A DNA stretch of 64,000 nucleotides from Phenylobacterium sp. (GTDB lineage Bacteria > Pseudomonadota > Alphaproteobacteria > Caulobacterales > Caulobacteraceae): NCBI RefSeq assembly GCF_013911965.1, contig NZ_JACESE010000005.1, positions 62,001-126,000 of the forward strand. Direction: 5' to 3'. Below the pieces are notes generated by a model that did no database searches, was not told where the DNA came from, and worked only from the letters and a program-made list of their open reading frames with translations. Positions 51,852-60,016 of the stretch are shown here, one piece after another. Both the position numbers and the translations under genes were made by a program. Each line of letters begins with the position of its first letter. Position 1 is the stretch's first letter.

Positions 51852-52997
51852 CTAAAACCACGCACGAAGTCCGACCACAAACGTCGTGCTCTCGATGTCC
51901 TCGCCGGCAGACCGGAGGAAATCCGCAGTCCTCCCGAAGGCACGCTCATACGCCACACCGATGTAAGGCGCGAATTCGCGGCGAATCTCATAGCGGAGGC
52001 GGAGCCCGAGCTCTGCGTGCGTGATTCCGGATCCAGTGTTGAGTCTTGGGAGCTTCTGCGCCGAAAGCCTCAACTCTGCCTGCGGCTGAAGGACCACGCG
52101 CTGGGTCAGTCGCAGGTCGTAGGTTCCCTCGACCCGCCCGGTCAGGTCGCCGCGATCGGACAAGAACGCTGCGGCTTCGACTTCGAACCAATAGGGGAAG
52201 AGGCTTTCAACCCCGACTGTCGCGTAGGTTCGCGAATTTCCGGACCCGAAGTCACGACGTACTCCGACTTGCACGTCGGTATAACGAGCCACTGCGCGGG
52301 AATAGAGTGCCTGAACTTCGGCAAGCTCGACCCCCTCGCCTCCAGAGCCCTCGCCTTCGGACTTGAAGACAAACCTGTTGATGTCGCCGCCGTACCAGCC
52401 TTCAACATCCCATCGATAGCCGCCGCCCGGTGGCTGGGATTGGTACTCTGCGAGGTTGAGCATCAGCTTCGCGATCCGTACGCCCCCGTGCTCGCGCGCG
52501 AGGATTCCCCGGGCGCGCTGCATCGGCCCCGTCCCGAAGACCTGATCGGCCACGTTGTCGGTGATCACGGCCGGCGCCGGCGCATTGCCGACAGGCAAGC
52601 CGGTCGCGGTCTGGCCGCCCTCCATCGGCGCCATCGTGTGTCCCGCATCAGGGTCCGCTGGGCCCGGCATGGTGTGTCCGGCATGCGGATCGGCGGGAGC
52701 CGCAGGTTGTGCGGGCATGGCGTGCCCGGCATGGGGGTCCACGGGCGCTGCCGAGGCTTCGGAGCCTTGAGTCGGCAGCGATGGGCGTGAGGTCTCCGGC
52801 GGCTCCGGCGCCGCGTGGCCCGCATGGGGGTCGGCCGACGGCTTCGTTGCGGCGGGCATGGCGTGGCCTGCGTGCGGATCCGCCGGCGCGGCGGGCTGCG
52901 GCGGCATCGCGTGACCGGCGTGGGGATCGGCGGCCTGGGCGGCGGCGGCTGTGGCCGAGCTGGCCAGCGCCAGGGCTAGGAGGGAGGTCCGGATCAT
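51852..52997 (-). CDS. copB: CopB outer-membrane copper resistance protein
   Basis: 381 residues. Signal peptide, then a repetitive copper-binding region with five DPHAGH repeats and one DPDAGH repeat (about residues 23-120), each followed by Met or Pro. The C-terminal two thirds form the CopB beta barrel: RWDVEGWYGGDINRFVFKSE, VGVRRDFGSGNSRTYATVGV, EFAPYIGVAYERAFGRTADF. It coats the outer membrane and binds copper. Overlaps copA by four bases in the usual copAB order. Confidence 0.93.
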   Translation of the reverse strand: MIRTSLLALALASSATAAAAQAADPHAGHAMPPQPAAPADPHAGHAMPAATKPSADPHAGHAAPEPPETSRPSLPTQGSEASAAPVDPHAGHAMPAQPAAPADPHAGHTMPGPADPDAGHTMAPMEGGQTATGLPVGNAPAPAVITDNVADQVFGTGPMQRARGILAREHGGVRIAKLMLNLAEYQSQPPGGGYRWDVEGWYGGDINRFVFKSEGEGSGGEGVELAEVQALYSRAVARYTDVQVGVRRDFGSGNSRTYATVGVESLFPYWFEVEAAAFLSDRGDLTGRVEGTYDLRLTQRVVLQPQAELRLSAQKLPRLNTGSGITHAELGLRLRYEIRREFAPYIGVAYERAFGRTADFLRSAGEDIESTTFVVGLRAWF

Positions 52998-54844
52998 GCC
53001 GCCGCTCCTTCGACCGGACGCACCTTGAAGACTTGGAACATGCCGGCGTGCATGTGGTAGAGCATGTGGCAGTGGAAGGCCCAGTCACCGCCCTCGGCGG
53101 TGAAATCGAACGACACCTTCCCACCCGGCATTACGTTCACCGTATGCTTGCGCGGCAGATGGCCGACTGGCCCGTGCACCAGCTCGAAGAAGTGCCCGTG
53201 CAAGTGGATGGGGTGCGTCATCATCGAGTCGTTGATGAGGGTGACGCGCACCCGCTCACCGGCCCGGAAGGAATAGGCCGGCGGGTTCTCGCTGAACTTC
53301 CAGCCGTCGAAGCCCCAGATAAACCGCTCCATGTTGCCGGTGAGATGGATGTCCATCGCGCGATCCGGCGGCCTGGGGTCGGGGTTGGGATCCAGCGCGA
53401 TGAGGTCCTTGTAGACCAGCACCCGATGACCGACGCTTTCCAGCCCAAGGCCGGGATCGCCGGTGCGATCCATCGGCATGGGCGCGATCATCTGCACGCC
53501 CGGCCCCTTCTTGATTTGAGGGGCCTTCGACCAGTCCAGCATGTTCATCTTCATGCCGCCCATGTCGCCCATCACGTCCGAACCGCGCTGGCGCGGCGGA
53601 GCCATGCCGGGCGGCGGCCCGGCGGCCGCCATGCCCGCGGGATCCATCCCCGGCATGCTGGAGTGATCCATTCCAGCCATCTGCGAATGGTCCATGCCGG
53701 CCATGGCGCCGTGCGCGGACATGTCCATGCCCATGTCCTTCATGGTCAGGATGGGCCGCTCACGCAGCGGCGGCACGGCCGCGCTCATCCCAGCGCGGGG
53801 CGCCAGGGTCGCCCGCCCCAAGCCGGAACGGTCGATCGCCTCCGAAACGATCGTGTAGGCGCGATCCTCGGTCGGGTGGACGATCACGTCGTAGGTCTCG
53901 GCGTTGCCGATCTGGAACTCGTCCACCTCGACGGGCCGGACGTTCTGGCCGTCGGCTGCGACGACTGTGAGCTTCAGGCCCGGAATGCGGACGTTGAAGA
54001 CCATCTGCGCCGCACTGTTAATAAAGCGCAGGCGCACCCGCTCGCCGGGCTTGAAGAGCCCGGTCCAGTTGTCCTTGGGGCCGTGGCCGTTGACGAGGAA
54101 GGTCATCACCGCGCCGGTGACGTCCGAGATGTCGGTCGGGTCCATGAGCATCTTGGCCCATTCGATCCGTTCGCCGAGGGTCTGGTCCTTGCCCGCAAGC
54201 AGGCCGGCGATCGTCTGGCGCTGATAATTGAAGACCCCGCCCTGCTGCTTCAGCCGCTTGAAAATCAGGTGCGGGTGCATCTCGCTATGGTCGGCTAGCA
54301 CCAAGACGTGCTCGCGGTCGTAAGCGACGGGATCGGGCTTCGCCGGCTCGATGACGATTGGGGCATAGTGGCCCTCCGCCTCCTGCAGACCCGAGTGGCT
54401 ATGGTACCAGTAGGTGCCTGACTGAATGATCGGGAACTCGTAGACGAAGGTCTCGCCGGGGCGGATGCCGGGAAAGCTGACCCCCGGAACGCCGTCCATC
54501 TCGAAAGGCACCAGCAGCCCATGCCAGTGGATCGAGGTGTCCTCATCGAGGGTGTTCGTCACCGCGATCCGGACCCGCTGACCTTCTTTCAGACGAATGA
54601 GCGGACCGGGCACGGTCCCATTGATCGTCACGGCATGGCGACGCTTGCCGTCGATCGTGATCGGTGTGTGGCCGATCGTCAGTTTGATGTCCTCGCCGGA
54701 AAGCGTCGGCAGGGTCGACACCTGGCCGGGCGTCGCGCTCTGCGCCCAGGCGGGCAGCAGCGAGCTGATCGCCGCTCCGCCCCCGAGGATGGCCGCGCCT
54801 TTGATCAGGGCGCGGCGGTCAAGGTCAGGTCGTGGCCTGGACAT
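52994..54844 (-). CDS. copA: CopA multicopper oxidase
   Basis: 616 residues from the ATG at 54844 (the open frame extends 51 codons upstream without similarity). A twin-arginine signal (DLDRRALIKGAAILGGG) exports it folded. Copper ligand motifs are complete: IHWHGLLVP, GTYWYHSHSGLQ, HPIHLHGHFFEL and WAFHCHMLYHMHAGMFQVF, i.e. all type 1, 2 and 3 sites. A Met/His-rich insert (MGMDMSAHGAMAGMDHSQMA and on, about residues 360-400) is typical of copper-binding CopA. It oxidises Cu(I) to Cu(II) in the periplasm. Confidence 0.95.
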   Translation of the reverse strand: MSRPRPDLDRRALIKGAAILGGGAAISSLLPAWAQSATPGQVSTLPTLSGEDIKLTIGHTPITIDGKRRHAVTINGTVPGPLIRLKEGQRVRIAVTNTLDEDTSIHWHGLLVPFEMDGVPGVSFPGIRPGETFVYEFPIIQSGTYWYHSHSGLQEAEGHYAPIVIEPAKPDPVAYDREHVLVLADHSEMHPHLIFKRLKQQGGVFNYQRQTIAGLLAGKDQTLGERIEWAKMLMDPTDISDVTGAVMTFLVNGHGPKDNWTGLFKPGERVRLRFINSAAQMVFNVRIPGLKLTVVAADGQNVRPVEVDEFQIGNAETYDVIVHPTEDRAYTIVSEAIDRSGLGRATLAPRAGMSAAVPPLRERPILTMKDMGMDMSAHGAMAGMDHSQMAGMDHSSMPGMDPAGMAAAGPPPGMAPPRQRGSDVMGDMGGMKMNMLDWSKAPQIKKGPGVQMIAPMPMDRTGDPGLGLESVGHRVLVYKDLIALDPNPDPRPPDRAMDIHLTGNMERFIWGFDGWKFSENPPAYSFRAGERVRVTLINDSMMTHPIHLHGHFFELVHGPVGHLPRKHTVNVMPGGKVSFDFTAEGGDWAFHCHMLYHMHAGMFQVFKVRPVEGAAA

Positions 54845-54965
54845 TCGAAATCCTACGATCGGAACAATAGACGAGGTGATAGGGCTTCCCACCGCGGGAA
54901 GGTCAAGCGCCCCGCCCACACAAACTCTACGCAGCTCGGGGCGCTTGCCCCTGAACTTCTGAGGA

Positions 54966-55538
54966 TTAAATCGCCGATCGGTCGATAAGCTCCGCAAGCT
55001 GCTGGCGGGCCCGGTAGACGCGCGTCTCTACGGTCTTGACGGTCACCCCCAGGAGCGCGGCGGCTTCCTGCTGAGTGAGCTCGTCGAAATAGGTCAGTAG
55101 CAGCGGCTCTTTGAGCTTGGTCGGTAGGCGGTCGACGGCTTTCTGGACGATGGCCCGGCGCTGCGCCGCAACGACCGACTCCTCCCCGTCGGGCGCCGGA
55201 TCCGCTTGCGCCTGCGCCTCGGTTGATTGGTCGTCCTTCTCTCCCAGGATGAACCGACGAACCGCCAGACGGCGGGCGCGATCGCGGCACTTGTTGAGGG
55301 CTATGGCGCGCAGCCAGACCGGGAACGCCCGCAGATCGTCGAAACGCGCGAGCGCCTTCCACGCCGCTACGAAGGTCTCCTGCACGACATCGACAGCCGC
55401 GTCGGCGTCGCCGACGTAGCGGCGCACGAAGCCATACAGCGACGGCTTGTGCCGACGCATGAGCGTGGTGAACGCCCGATCCTCCCCGCCCCGCGCGCGC
55501 TGGACGAGATCGGCGTCCGTCTCTTCCTGAAGCGTCAC
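54966..55538 (-). CDS. ECF sigma factor, CnrH-like
   Basis: 190 residues. Region 2 includes VRRYVGDADAAVDVVQETFV and AWKALARFDDLRAFPVWLRA; region 4 includes LPTKLKEPLLLTYFDELTQQ and VTVKTVETRVYRARQQL. The four-base overlap with an upstream periplasmic-sensor gene and its anti-sigma-like gene makes a CnrYXH-type operon. Transcribed towards copAB, its likely target. The 54845-54965 gap before copA may carry a promoter for it. Confidence 0.88.
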   Translation of the reverse strand: MTLQEETDADLVQRARGGEDRAFTTLMRRHKPSLYGFVRRYVGDADAAVDVVQETFVAAWKALARFDDLRAFPVWLRAIALNKCRDRARRLAVRRFILGEKDDQSTEAQAQADPAPDGEESVVAAQRRAIVQKAVDRLPTKLKEPLLLTYFDELTQQEAAALLGVTVKTVETRVYRARQQLAELIDRSAI

Positions 55539-55975
55539 GGCGCCTGTTCAGTGAGGGCCTCAGCGACACGCTTGTCGAACTGCGCAGCCTGGTCCGGCGT
55601 CAACACGGTGCGCATCGCCAGGACGTGCAGGATGGTTTCGTTCTGAAGGGCCCCCATGGCGTCGTGGAACCGTTCGACCGCGGCCTTCACCTCCGGCGAA
55701 TACTCGTGACGCACCTGAATGGCCCGGGCGAGCTCGGCGTTGGCGGCGCGCAGCTCGGCCTCCCGCGCCCGACGACGAACCGCGAAGTCCTGCTCGAGCA
55801 CATCCAGCCTCTTCCGCTGCTCGGGGGCGAGTTTCAGCTCTTCGTGGACGAACTCATGCAGCGAAGGCTGGTGGCGCTGGTCATAGATGTAACGCGCGCC
55901 AATCCAGGTTCCCCCGACGGCCGCGATGACCGTCAGGAGCAGCGTGAGGATCAGCCCACGGCTGAAGAAACTCAT
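55535..55975 (-). CDS. Periplasmic heavy-metal sensor, CnrX-like
   Basis: 146 residues. An N-terminal membrane anchor (LILTLLLTVIAAVGGTWIGA) is followed by a helical, ZraP/CnrX-type domain (HQPSLHEFVHEELKLAPEQR, VRHEYSPEVKAAVERFHDAM, NETILHVLAMRTVLTPDQA) with His and Met metal ligands. CnrX senses metal in the periplasm and relieves inhibition of the sigma factor. Overlaps both neighbours by four bases. Confidence 0.88.
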   Translation of the reverse strand: MSFFSRGLILTLLLTVIAAVGGTWIGARYIYDQRHQPSLHEFVHEELKLAPEQRKRLDVLEQDFAVRRRAREAELRAANAELARAIQVRHEYSPEVKAAVERFHDAMGALQNETILHVLAMRTVLTPDQAAQFDKRVAEALTEQAP

Positions 55976-56265
55976 CCGTGGTGATCCAGGAGGGTGGAGG
56001 GGGCGAGCTCCGCCTTAGTGGAGAAGGCGGACACCTCCTGGGATTGCGCGGCCACGGCGACCGCAGTCGCGCCGCCGCTCGCCACGCCCAATCCCAGCGC
56101 GCCGACGACGGCCGCGGCCCGTACCGCCAGGAGCGTTGGAGCGGCCGCCCGCGCCTGGCGCACGCGCTCGATGCCCTGCCAGACCCTCGCCTCCAGGCTC
56201 TGGTAGCCGGCGGGTAGCGGCTCCGATCGAAGCGCTCTCAGTTCGTCATCAAGTCTGTCGTCCAT
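55972..56265 (-). CDS. CnrY-like anti-sigma factor
   Basis: 97 residues from the ATG at 56265 (an in-frame ATG at 56289 is an alternative). A short cytosolic N-terminus (MDDRLDDELRALRSEPLPAG) is followed by one membrane helix (AAAVVGALGLGVASGGATAV) and a brief periplasmic tail. Size, topology and overlap with the CnrX-like gene fit CnrY, which holds the sigma factor at the membrane. Sequence similarity is too low to be sure by eye. Confidence 0.7.
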   Translation of the reverse strand: MDDRLDDELRALRSEPLPAGYQSLEARVWQGIERVRQARAAAPTLLAVRAAAVVGALGLGVASGGATAVAVAAQSQEVSAFSTKAELAPSTLLDHHG

Positions 56266-56385
56266 CGCAACACCCCGATCATCCGTCATGACTCTATACG
56301 CAGGATCTGGTGGGCTCCCCTCAACTGAGGGCCGGCGGCGCCGTCCCGCGTATGTCCTATAGAGGTCGGGAGCTGGGGGGCTGCA

Positions 56386-57558
56386 ATGGTTCGTCGCGAA
56401 AGCGAAGCGCGCGAGGCTGGAGGCGTGTTTCCAGCCGATCTCCCGGCTCTTACCAGCGTACGCTTCTTGTTGGCCTTGGGGGTGGTGCTCTTCCACTATC
56501 AGCTGCAGTGGCCTTGGGACGCCATGTCGTCGACCGGGTTCTTCGACCGGGCGCGGCTCGGGGTCGACGCCTTCTTCATCCTCTCCGGCTTTGTCCTGAC
56601 CCACGCCTATCGCGATGCGATCGCCGGAAACCGGATGAATTATGGCAGGTTCCTGATCGCCCGCTTCGCCCGAATCTACCCGGCGCACCTGGCTGTGCTC
56701 GCCTTCGTGCTGGTCATGGTCACCACGGCGAGCCTGGTGGGCGCTGAGTTCGACCGCAATCTCTACAATCCCGCCGGCCTCGTCACGACACTGCTCCTCG
56801 TTCACGCCTGGCTCCCGGAGGTGGTGAAAGCCGAATGGAACGGTCCCTCCTGGTCGCTGTCCGCCGAGTGGTTCGCCTATCTCGCCTTCCCGGTATTTGC
56901 GTGGATCGGTCTGAAGCTTCGGCGCCGGCCGATGCTGCTCTTAGCGCTGACCGCCCTGCTCTTCCTGGCGCTGGACCAAGTCTACCAAGCCCTGTTCGAC
57001 GACATTGTAGTGCACGCTGAAGCGAGCATGGGCATACTGCGCATCATCCCCGAATTCCTCTACGGCGTGGCCCTCTACCGCTTAGGAGAACGCCTGCTGC
57101 TTGGTCGCCGGGCCGCCGTCCTGTTCGCCGGGGCGGCGGCGATTCTTCTCGTCGCGCTGATGCACCTGAAGGCCGACGACCGATGGATCGTCGCTGCAGC
57201 GGGCCCGCTCGTACTGGCTCTGGCTATGCTCTCGAAGGTACAGGCCGAGGGTGTCCTCAAGGCGCGCTGGCCCCGCCTCGGGGGCGAAGCCTCCTACGCG
57301 CTCTATCTCGTCCACATGCCCATCCTGATCGCCTGGAAGGGCGTCTGGTCGGCCGCCCAGGGGCGCGACAGCGGCTATGTACTCGGCTGGTGGGAGGTAG
57401 CCGCGCTCTTGGCGCTGTCGCTTCTGGCGGCCATCGCCCTTCACCTACTGTTCGAGGGTCCGGCCCGTGCTTGGATTCGTCGCCGGGCGGATCGCCTTTG
57501 GCCCGCCCCTGAGACTCGGGCCCAGATGCGACCAGGCTCCCAGCCGCCTGACATCTAG
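56386..57558 (+). CDS. Acyltransferase 3 family membrane protein
   Basis: 390 residues, about ten helices. Family blocks: SVRFLLALGVVLFHYQLQWP (helix I with the catalytic His), LGVDAFFILSGFVLTHAYRD, RFLIARFARIYPAHLAVLAF, GPSWSLSAEWFAYLAFPVF. Acyltransferase-3 proteins O-acylate cell-surface sugars. Its place inside the copper region, divergent from the sigma operon, gives no hint of metal function. Confidence 0.88.
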   Translation: MVRRESEAREAGGVFPADLPALTSVRFLLALGVVLFHYQLQWPWDAMSSTGFFDRARLGVDAFFILSGFVLTHAYRDAIAGNRMNYGRFLIARFARIYPAHLAVLAFVLVMVTTASLVGAEFDRNLYNPAGLVTTLLLVHAWLPEVVKAEWNGPSWSLSAEWFAYLAFPVFAWIGLKLRRRPMLLLALTALLFLALDQVYQALFDDIVVHAEASMGILRIIPEFLYGVALYRLGERLLLGRRAAVLFAGAAAILLVALMHLKADDRWIVAAAGPLVLALAMLSKVQAEGVLKARWPRLGGEASYALYLVHMPILIAWKGVWSAAQGRDSGYVLGWWEVAALLALSLLAAIALHLLFEGPARAWIRRRADRLWPAPETRAQMRPGSQPPDI

Positions 57559-57624
57559 GTCAGGGTCCAAGGGCGAGCGATCTGATCGGCCTGGGCGGGC
57601 GCAAGGAGCCCGCGGCTGATCTGC

Positions 57625-57984
57625 TTAGGGCTTCGGCGCGCGTCCGCCGTGCTTGTCGAGCCAGGCCTGCAGTTCGGCGATCTCCTTGCGCTGCATGTCC
57701 GCCGATTTTTGCGCCATCTTCTTCGCCTCCGCGTCGTCGCCGTGCTTCAGCACCGCATCGGACATCGCGATCCCGCCCCTATGGTGCTCGATCATCTTCA
57801 GCGCCCAGGCGCGATCAGGATCGGCGTCGTTGGCGGACATCATCTTCTGATGCATGTCCTGCATGCCCTTCATGTAGTCTTGCTTGGCCATTTGGCCGTG
57901 CTGCATGCTGGCGCCGCTCTGCTGAGCGAGGGCCGGTGCGGCGAGCAGCGCGGCCCCAGCCGCAACGATGGCGATCATTTTCAT
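57625..57984 (-). CDS. Secreted DUF305 protein
   Basis: 119 residues from the ATG at 57984. Signal peptide (VAAGAALLAAPALAQQSGAS), then a single DUF305 domain: MQDMHQKMMSANDADPDRAW, LKMIEHHRGGIAMSDAVLKH and AKKMAQKSADMQRKEIAELQ. Rich in Met and His. It is transcribed with, or just after, the Csp gene upstream. Confidence 0.85.
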   Translation of the reverse strand: MKMIAIVAAGAALLAAPALAQQSGASMQHGQMAKQDYMKGMQDMHQKMMSANDADPDRAWALKMIEHHRGGIAMSDAVLKHGDDAEAKKMAQKSADMQRKEIAELQAWLDKHGGRAPKP

Positions 57985-58001
57985 CTGGGAGCCTTTTGCG
58001 A

Positions 58002-58412
58002 TCAGTGAAACGTCTGGAGGGCGGCCTGACAGGCCTGTTCGCAGCGCCGGCACGATTCGGCGCAGATGCGGCAGTGCTCATGCATGCTGGCGTGACGGTC
58101 GCATTCCTCCGCGCAGAGCCGGCAGGCCTCCTCGCATGCCCTCAGCACACTCTGGATGATCGGTTCGTTTGAGCCGGTGCGGCGTGATGCGATGTGGCCA
58201 GCGGCCGTGCAAATGTCGGCGCAGTCGAGGTTCAGGCGAATGCATTGGGTCAGCTGCGCGACCATCTGCTCGCCCAGGCAGGCATCGGCGCACGACGTGC
58301 AGCTCTGAGCGCAGTCGAAGCATTCCTCGATGCAGCGGATCAGGCTGTCGTTTGTGTTTCCGCGCACCTGGGGGTGCGTACTTATTATTTCATGGGCGTG
58401 CATGGCCGTCAT
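58002..58412 (-). CDS. Csp-type four-helix-bundle copper storage protein
   Basis: 136 residues with 18 cysteines in the CxxxC spacing of Csp copper-storage proteins ([20 protein letters not shown], then [17 protein letters not shown] and [16 protein letters not shown]). There is no signal peptide, so it is the cytosolic Csp3 type, which stores many Cu(I) ions inside a tube of Cys residues. Upstream of the DUF305 gene, in the same direction. Confidence 0.93.
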   Translation of the reverse strand: MTAMHAHEIISTHPQVRGNTNDSLIRCIEECFDCAQSCTSCADACLGEQMVAQLTQCIRLNLDCADICTAAGHIASRRTGSNEPIIQSVLRACEEACRLCAEECDRHASMHEHCRICAESCRRCEQACQAALQTFH

Positions 58413-58742
58413 CCTATGCAGGTGGATGGCCGCTGAACCCTCATTCTGGAGTTCCGTTCCGCCGCACGGGCCGAGGAGCGAAATCTTTTGTCCGTAGAAC
58501 TGAAAAACCGAGGGAGCAGCCTTCCGCGTGCGTATTGCCGCTCGTCTTTTCCGGGCTCAAGCGGGTGGGGGTGAACTCATCATGGGAGCGCAGTGACGCT
58601 CACGCGAAGCCTCACAGCTAGCTTGCCGGAGATGGGAAACGCACGGGAGTTCGTCAGTGGGCGGCTCCGGGCTAAGCGTCATTAACATCCCGTGCTCGTG
58701 CGCTACGGCAGAAATGCACAGGGCCGGACCCGACGGCGCCAC
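58413..58742. other. Intergenic region, no gene assigned
   Basis: 330 bases between the Csp gene and the next lipoprotein gene. Short frames exist on both strands but none resembles a protein family or has a good ribosome-binding site. The csp promoter should lie here; I see no clear operator. Confidence 0.4.
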
Positions 58743-59117
58743 CTACATGTGTCCGTCCATCTTCATCGGCGGATCCGCTTTCTTCATCGGGATGGAGCCG
58801 TCGTTCTTGGCGCCCATGCCGTCGGCATGCGCCTTGGCGCCCATCTCCATTCCGCGCTCATGCGCATCGCGTTCCATCTCCATCCCTTCACGGTGCCCCT
58901 CGGCGCGAGCCTCTTCTAGGGTTTCAGACGAACTGGAATGATGCTCGCCGGCTTCGCCCGGGGCGTCGGGCGTCGTCGCCGGAGCCGTGGCGACGGGCGA
59001 CGGGGCGCCGGGCGCCGGAGCCTCCGTCTTCTGCTCGCACCCGGCCAGGCCGATCGCCGCCAAGGCGACGGAGCCAGCCAAGGCCTTTAGCAGACGGGGC
59101 GGCAAGAGATGGGTCAT
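58743..59117 (-). CDS. His/Met/Glu-rich lipoprotein of unknown function
   Basis: 124 residues. Lipobox AIGLAGCEQK near residue 27, a Pro/Ala linker, then a charged helix with repeated Glu, His and Met (ARAEGHREGMEMERDAHERG) and the tail ADPPMKMDGHM. The many Met and His residues suggest metal binding at the outer face of a membrane. No family recognised. Confidence 0.65.
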   Translation of the reverse strand: MTHLLPPRLLKALAGSVALAAIGLAGCEQKTEAPAPGAPSPVATAPATTPDAPGEAGEHHSSSSETLEEARAEGHREGMEMERDAHERGMEMGAKAHADGMGAKNDGSIPMKKADPPMKMDGHM

Positions 59118-59208
59118 GGGTCGCGTCCTGTCGGTGGGTCAACGAAGCGGCAGATAAAGTGAGGCCGACCGGCTGCAGCATGAAGGGCGCAGCCGGTCGG
59201 CCGCTTTC

Positions 59209-59514
59209 CTACTTCTTGGCTTCAGCCATCTTTGCGGCGCACTTTCCGTGCATCTTATCCATCTCGGCCTTGCTGAGCGGCTTCATCTTCATGACCCCGG
59301 GAGTGCCTTTCATGGAGGCGTGGTCATGCATGACGCGGCCGTCCATCTTCCGGCCCATGACGCTCTTGCACTCTTCGTGGGTTGGGTTGGCGGGATCCTT
59401 GACCGAAACGGTGGCGTCGGCCGCGGCCTTGTGATCCCCGTGTTCCGGCTGCGCGTAGCTCTGGCTGGCGGTGGCGAGGCCGAGGGCCGCGATGGCGACG
59501 AATAGGGTACGCAT
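59209..59514 (-). CDS. Small exported Met/His/Lys-rich protein of unknown function
   Basis: 101 residues from the ATG at 59514. Signal peptide (IAALGLATASQSYAQPEHGD), then HEECKSVMGRKMDGRVMHDH, GVMKMKPLSKAEMDKMHGK and a Lys-rich end. Two Cys, many Met and His: a likely periplasmic copper binder. Divergent genes are absent nearby; it is in the same direction as the lipoprotein gene before it. Confidence 0.6.
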   Translation of the reverse strand: MRTLFVAIAALGLATASQSYAQPEHGDHKAAADATVSVKDPANPTHEECKSVMGRKMDGRVMHDHASMKGTPGVMKMKPLSKAEMDKMHGKCAAKMAEAKK

Positions 59515-59645
59515 GGGTGTGTCCTTTGCTGGTCGGCGGACAGCGGCTCGCCGTGCCCTCGATTGAAATATGCCAAACCCTAGCGTTCCCTCCAAACCCA
59601 ACCTTGATATCGATCAAGCGCCGCTGCGGCGGGACGCCAGCGCCA

Positions 59646-59924
59646 TCAGTTCCGGAGCTTGCCGATCAGCTCGACCAGCTCGGCTGTCTTCTGTTCGCGC
59701 TCCGCCACGTCGCCGCTGGCCGCCATCGCACCAGCGACGCAGTGTTCGAGGTGGTCTTTCACGAGTTCGCCCTCAACCCGACGCAGCGCCGCCCTCGCGG
59801 CGTGCAGTTGCGTCAGGATGTCGAGGCAGTAGCGATCCTGCTCCACCATGCGGGAGATGCCTCGCACCTGCCCTTCAACCCGGTTCAGCCGATTGATCAG
59901 ACGTGGCTTGTTCGTGCGTTCCAT
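59646..59924 (-). CDS. csoR: CsoR-type copper-sensing repressor
   Basis: 92 residues from the ATG at 59924. CsoR family helices [20 protein letters not shown] and [19 protein letters not shown], with Cys33, His58 and Cys62 (DRYCLDIL and DHLEHCVAG), the complete Cu(I) ligand set. It is divergent from the CopA P-type ATPase gene and should repress both through the operator between them. Confidence 0.92.
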   Translation of the reverse strand: MERTNKPRLINRLNRVEGQVRGISRMVEQDRYCLDILTQLHAARAALRRVEGELVKDHLEHCVAGAMAASGDVAEREQKTAELVELIGKLRN

Positions 59925-59976
59925 CAAAGCCTCCGCCGCTCGGTGCGGCAATATACAGAAAGCCGCGATTTGATCC

Positions 59977-59994
59977 ATGCCCCACTGGGGTATA
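59977..59994. promoter_or_regulatory. CsoR operator candidate
   Basis: ATGCCCCACTGGGGTATA is a dyad with C-tract and G-tract arms (GCCCC ACT GGGGT), the type of site bound by CsoR, located between divergent csoR and the CopA ATPase gene and beside an AT-rich TATATATA that may be the -10 region. Confidence 0.7.
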
Positions 59995-60016
59995 TATACG
60001 CCGAACAGGAGGCCCC

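Noticed and set aside
58557-58742. 61-codon minus-strand frame between the Csp gene and the lipoprotein gene
   Set aside because: No ribosome-binding site, no signal or metal motif; probably chance.
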